Origin: Mogibacterium sp.
Lineage (GTDB): Bacteria > Bacillota > Clostridia > Peptostreptococcales > Anaerovoracaceae
Assembly: GCA_017434685.1 (NCBI GenBank)
Contig: JAFREV010000184.1
Coordinates: 1-6,904, forward strand
DNA length: 6,904 nt
Reading direction: 5' to 3'
Position 1 is the stretch's first letter. The number at the start of each line of letters is the position of its first letter. Shown here in pieces: positions 6,560-6,904 of this stretch. The translations under genes and the position numbers were made by a program. The notes under the pieces were generated by a model. It had not been told where the DNA came from, searched no databases, and saw only the letters and a program-made list of their open reading frames with translations.

Positions 6560-6651
6560 GGAGAAGTACCCAAGAGGCTGAAGGGACTGGCTTCGAATAC
6601 CAGCAGGCGGGTAATTCCCGTGCGAGGGTTCAAATCCCTCCTTCTCCGCCA
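6560..6651 (+). tRNA. tRNA-Ser, anticodon CGA (reads UCG)
   Basis: The 92-base gene folds as a class II tRNA. The acceptor stem GGAGAAG (6560-6566) pairs perfectly with CTTCTCC (6641-6647). The D stem is CCC (6569-6571) with GGG (6583-6585). The anticodon arm is CTGGC-TTCGAAT-ACCAG (6587-6603), with anticodon CGA at 6594-6596 after U33. The long variable arm (6604-6623) contains GCGGG and CCCGT that can pair. The T arm is GAGGG-TTCAAAT-CCCTC (6624-6640). G73 at 6648 is the serine discriminator base, and CCA (6649-6651) is encoded. The long variable arm, G73 and CGA together give a serine identity. One oddity is C31 opposite A39 at the top of the anticodon stem. The gene stands alone between its own promoter and terminator. 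Confidence 0.97.
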
Positions 6652-6654
6652 ATC

Positions 6655-6683
6655 GAGAGTCGTTCAATGAACGGCTCTCTTTC
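6655..6683 (+). terminator. Intrinsic terminator of the tRNA-Ser transcript
   Basis: GAGAGTCGTTC (6655-6665) pairs with GAACGGCTCTC (6669-6679) over 11 bp with one G-U pair and a three-base AAT loop. It is followed by TTTC and then ACTATTTG. The U-tract is short, but the position four bases after CCA and the strong stem support termination of the tRNA transcript. Confidence 0.8.
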
Positions 6684-6701
6684 ACTATTTGTTCGACAAA
6701 T

Positions 6702-6721
6702 AACTTGCTGTAGCAAGTTTT
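6702..6721 (+). other. Small hairpin with short T-run; possible second or backup terminator
   Basis: AACTTGC (6702-6708) and GCAAGTT (6713-6719) form a perfect 7-bp stem around TGTA, followed by TT and then ATTG. Just before it, ATTTGT (6687-6692) and ACAAAT (6696-6701) form another 6-bp palindrome around TCG. The pair could be a backup terminator for the tRNA unit or a binding site. The T-run is weak and the role is uncertain. Confidence 0.4.
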
Positions 6722-6786
6722 ATTGAAGCATTTACAACTATATATTGATCATTTGATATATATAACATCGCTTTAATTAAATACTT

Positions 6787-6842
6787 TTTATTTGAGTTTT
6801 TATTTATAATTTGACTTTTTAAATATTTATTTGAGTTTTATT
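6787..6842 (+). repeat. Three evenly spaced ATTTGA(G/C)TTTT elements
   Basis: ATTTGAGTTTT occurs at 6790-6800 and 6829-6839, within a longer identical 14-mer TTTATTTGAGTTTT at 6787 and 6826. A variant, ATTTGACTTTT, lies between them at 6809-6819. Start-to-start distances are 19 and 20 bases, about two helical turns. The exact inverse, AAAACTCAAAT, covers 6888-6898 at the start codon of the downstream gene. Such phased copies in a leader suggest operator sites or alternative RNA pairing, but the AT-richness of the stretch makes chance similarity partly possible. Confidence 0.6.
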
Positions 6843-6869
6843 GAAGAAACTAAAATTTTGTGATAATAT
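6841..6869 (+). promoter_or_regulatory. Candidate promoter for the gene starting at 6897
   Basis: TTGAAG (6841-6846) is followed after 17 bases by TAATAT (6864-6869), preceded by TGA. GATAAT at 6862-6867 is an alternative -10 with a 15-base spacer. Transcription would begin near 6876 with a leader of about 21 bases. The region is so AT-rich that other candidates exist, for example TTTACA at 6731-6736 followed by TATA-rich sequence near 6755-6764. The choice decides whether the repeats are DNA sites or part of the mRNA. Confidence 0.4.
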
Positions 6870-6896
6870 CTAAAATATTAAAGGAGGAAAACTCAA

Positions 6897-6904
6897 ATGA
6901 CGGG
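6897..6904 (+). CDS. Start of an unidentified gene, cut by the window edge
   Basis: A perfect AAGGAGG Shine-Dalgarno (6881-6887) lies nine bases before ATG at 6897-6899. The codons visible are Met-Thr-Gly(partial). The strong ribosome binding site, the long AT-rich leader and the preceding terminator support a real, probably well-expressed gene with its own promoter. Eight bases give no hint of function. Confidence 0.7.

Noticed and set aside
6458..6685. 75-codon open frame on the - strand with KEGFEPSHG...SLQPLGYFS
   Set aside because: It is the antisense of the tRNA-Ser gene. This KEGFEPSHG-type peptide is a well-known false annotation of tRNA-Ser complements.
6739..6764. TATATAT...ATATATA inverted repeat
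   Set aside because: In such AT-rich sequence, alternating TA runs are self-complementary by composition. It may contain a -10 element but is not convincing as a specific site.
6787..6839. Possible CRISPR-like array
   Set aside because: The repeats are only 11-14 bases with spacers of about 8-9 bases of similar AT-rich sequence, unlike CRISPR dimensions, and no cas gene is in view.

Overview
The window looks like part of the chromosome of a low-to-moderate GC, Gram-positive anaerobe, most likely a member of the Clostridia. The reasons are strong AAGGAGG-type ribosome binding sites, tightly packed genes, frequent AUA/AGA/AGG codons, a DgkB/YegS-type lipid kinase, and a rubredoxin-like domain fused to an NADH:rubredoxin-type flavoprotein. 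This assignment is inference from gene content. No marker gene fixes the taxon.

Positions 1-5128 (+ strand) hold one dense polycistron of seven genes with overlapping or abutting ends. In order they are: the 3' end of an S41 C-terminal processing protease; an Sfp-type phosphopantetheinyl transferase; recX; tcdA (ThiF/E1-like tRNA t6A dehydratase); a COG1768-type metallophosphoesterase; a diacylglycerol-kinase-family lipid kinase; and a membrane-anchored D-Ala-D-Ala carboxypeptidase (S11). The junctions overlap by 4, 14, 11, 1, 4 and 0 bases, so translational coupling is likely throughout. No internal promoter is evident. The operon ends in a perfect 11-bp hairpin whose loop contains the last stop codon. 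The two ends of the operon (protease, lipid kinase, carboxypeptidase) point to envelope work. The middle genes are a mixed set: carrier-protein activation, RecA modulation, tRNA modification and a phosphoesterase.

Positions 5138-6412 (- strand) encode a convergent, monocistronic flavoprotein with an N-terminal rubredoxin-like zinc-ribbon or iron-binding knuckle. It has its own extended -10 promoter and shares the bidirectional terminator. It is probably an electron-transfer enzyme for oxygen or peroxide detoxification in an anaerobe.

Positions 6413-6559 form a divergent promoter region. It drives the flavoprotein leftward and a tRNA-Ser(CGA) gene (6560-6651) rightward. The tRNA is followed by an intrinsic terminator.

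Positions 6684-6896 are very AT-rich: by hand count about 31 G/C in the 176 bases from 6721 to 6896. They lead to a strong Shine-Dalgarno and an ATG at 6897, the start of a gene cut off by the window edge. This leader holds the most unusual signal in the window. Three ATTTGA(G/C)TTTT elements sit at 19-20 base steps, and an exact inverted copy lies across the start codon. Other points worth a look are the rubredoxin-flavoprotein fusion, the C31-A39 mismatch in the tRNA anticodon stem, and the stop codon inside the terminator loop. No CRISPR array, transposon, phage gene or clearly undescribed multi-gene system is visible.
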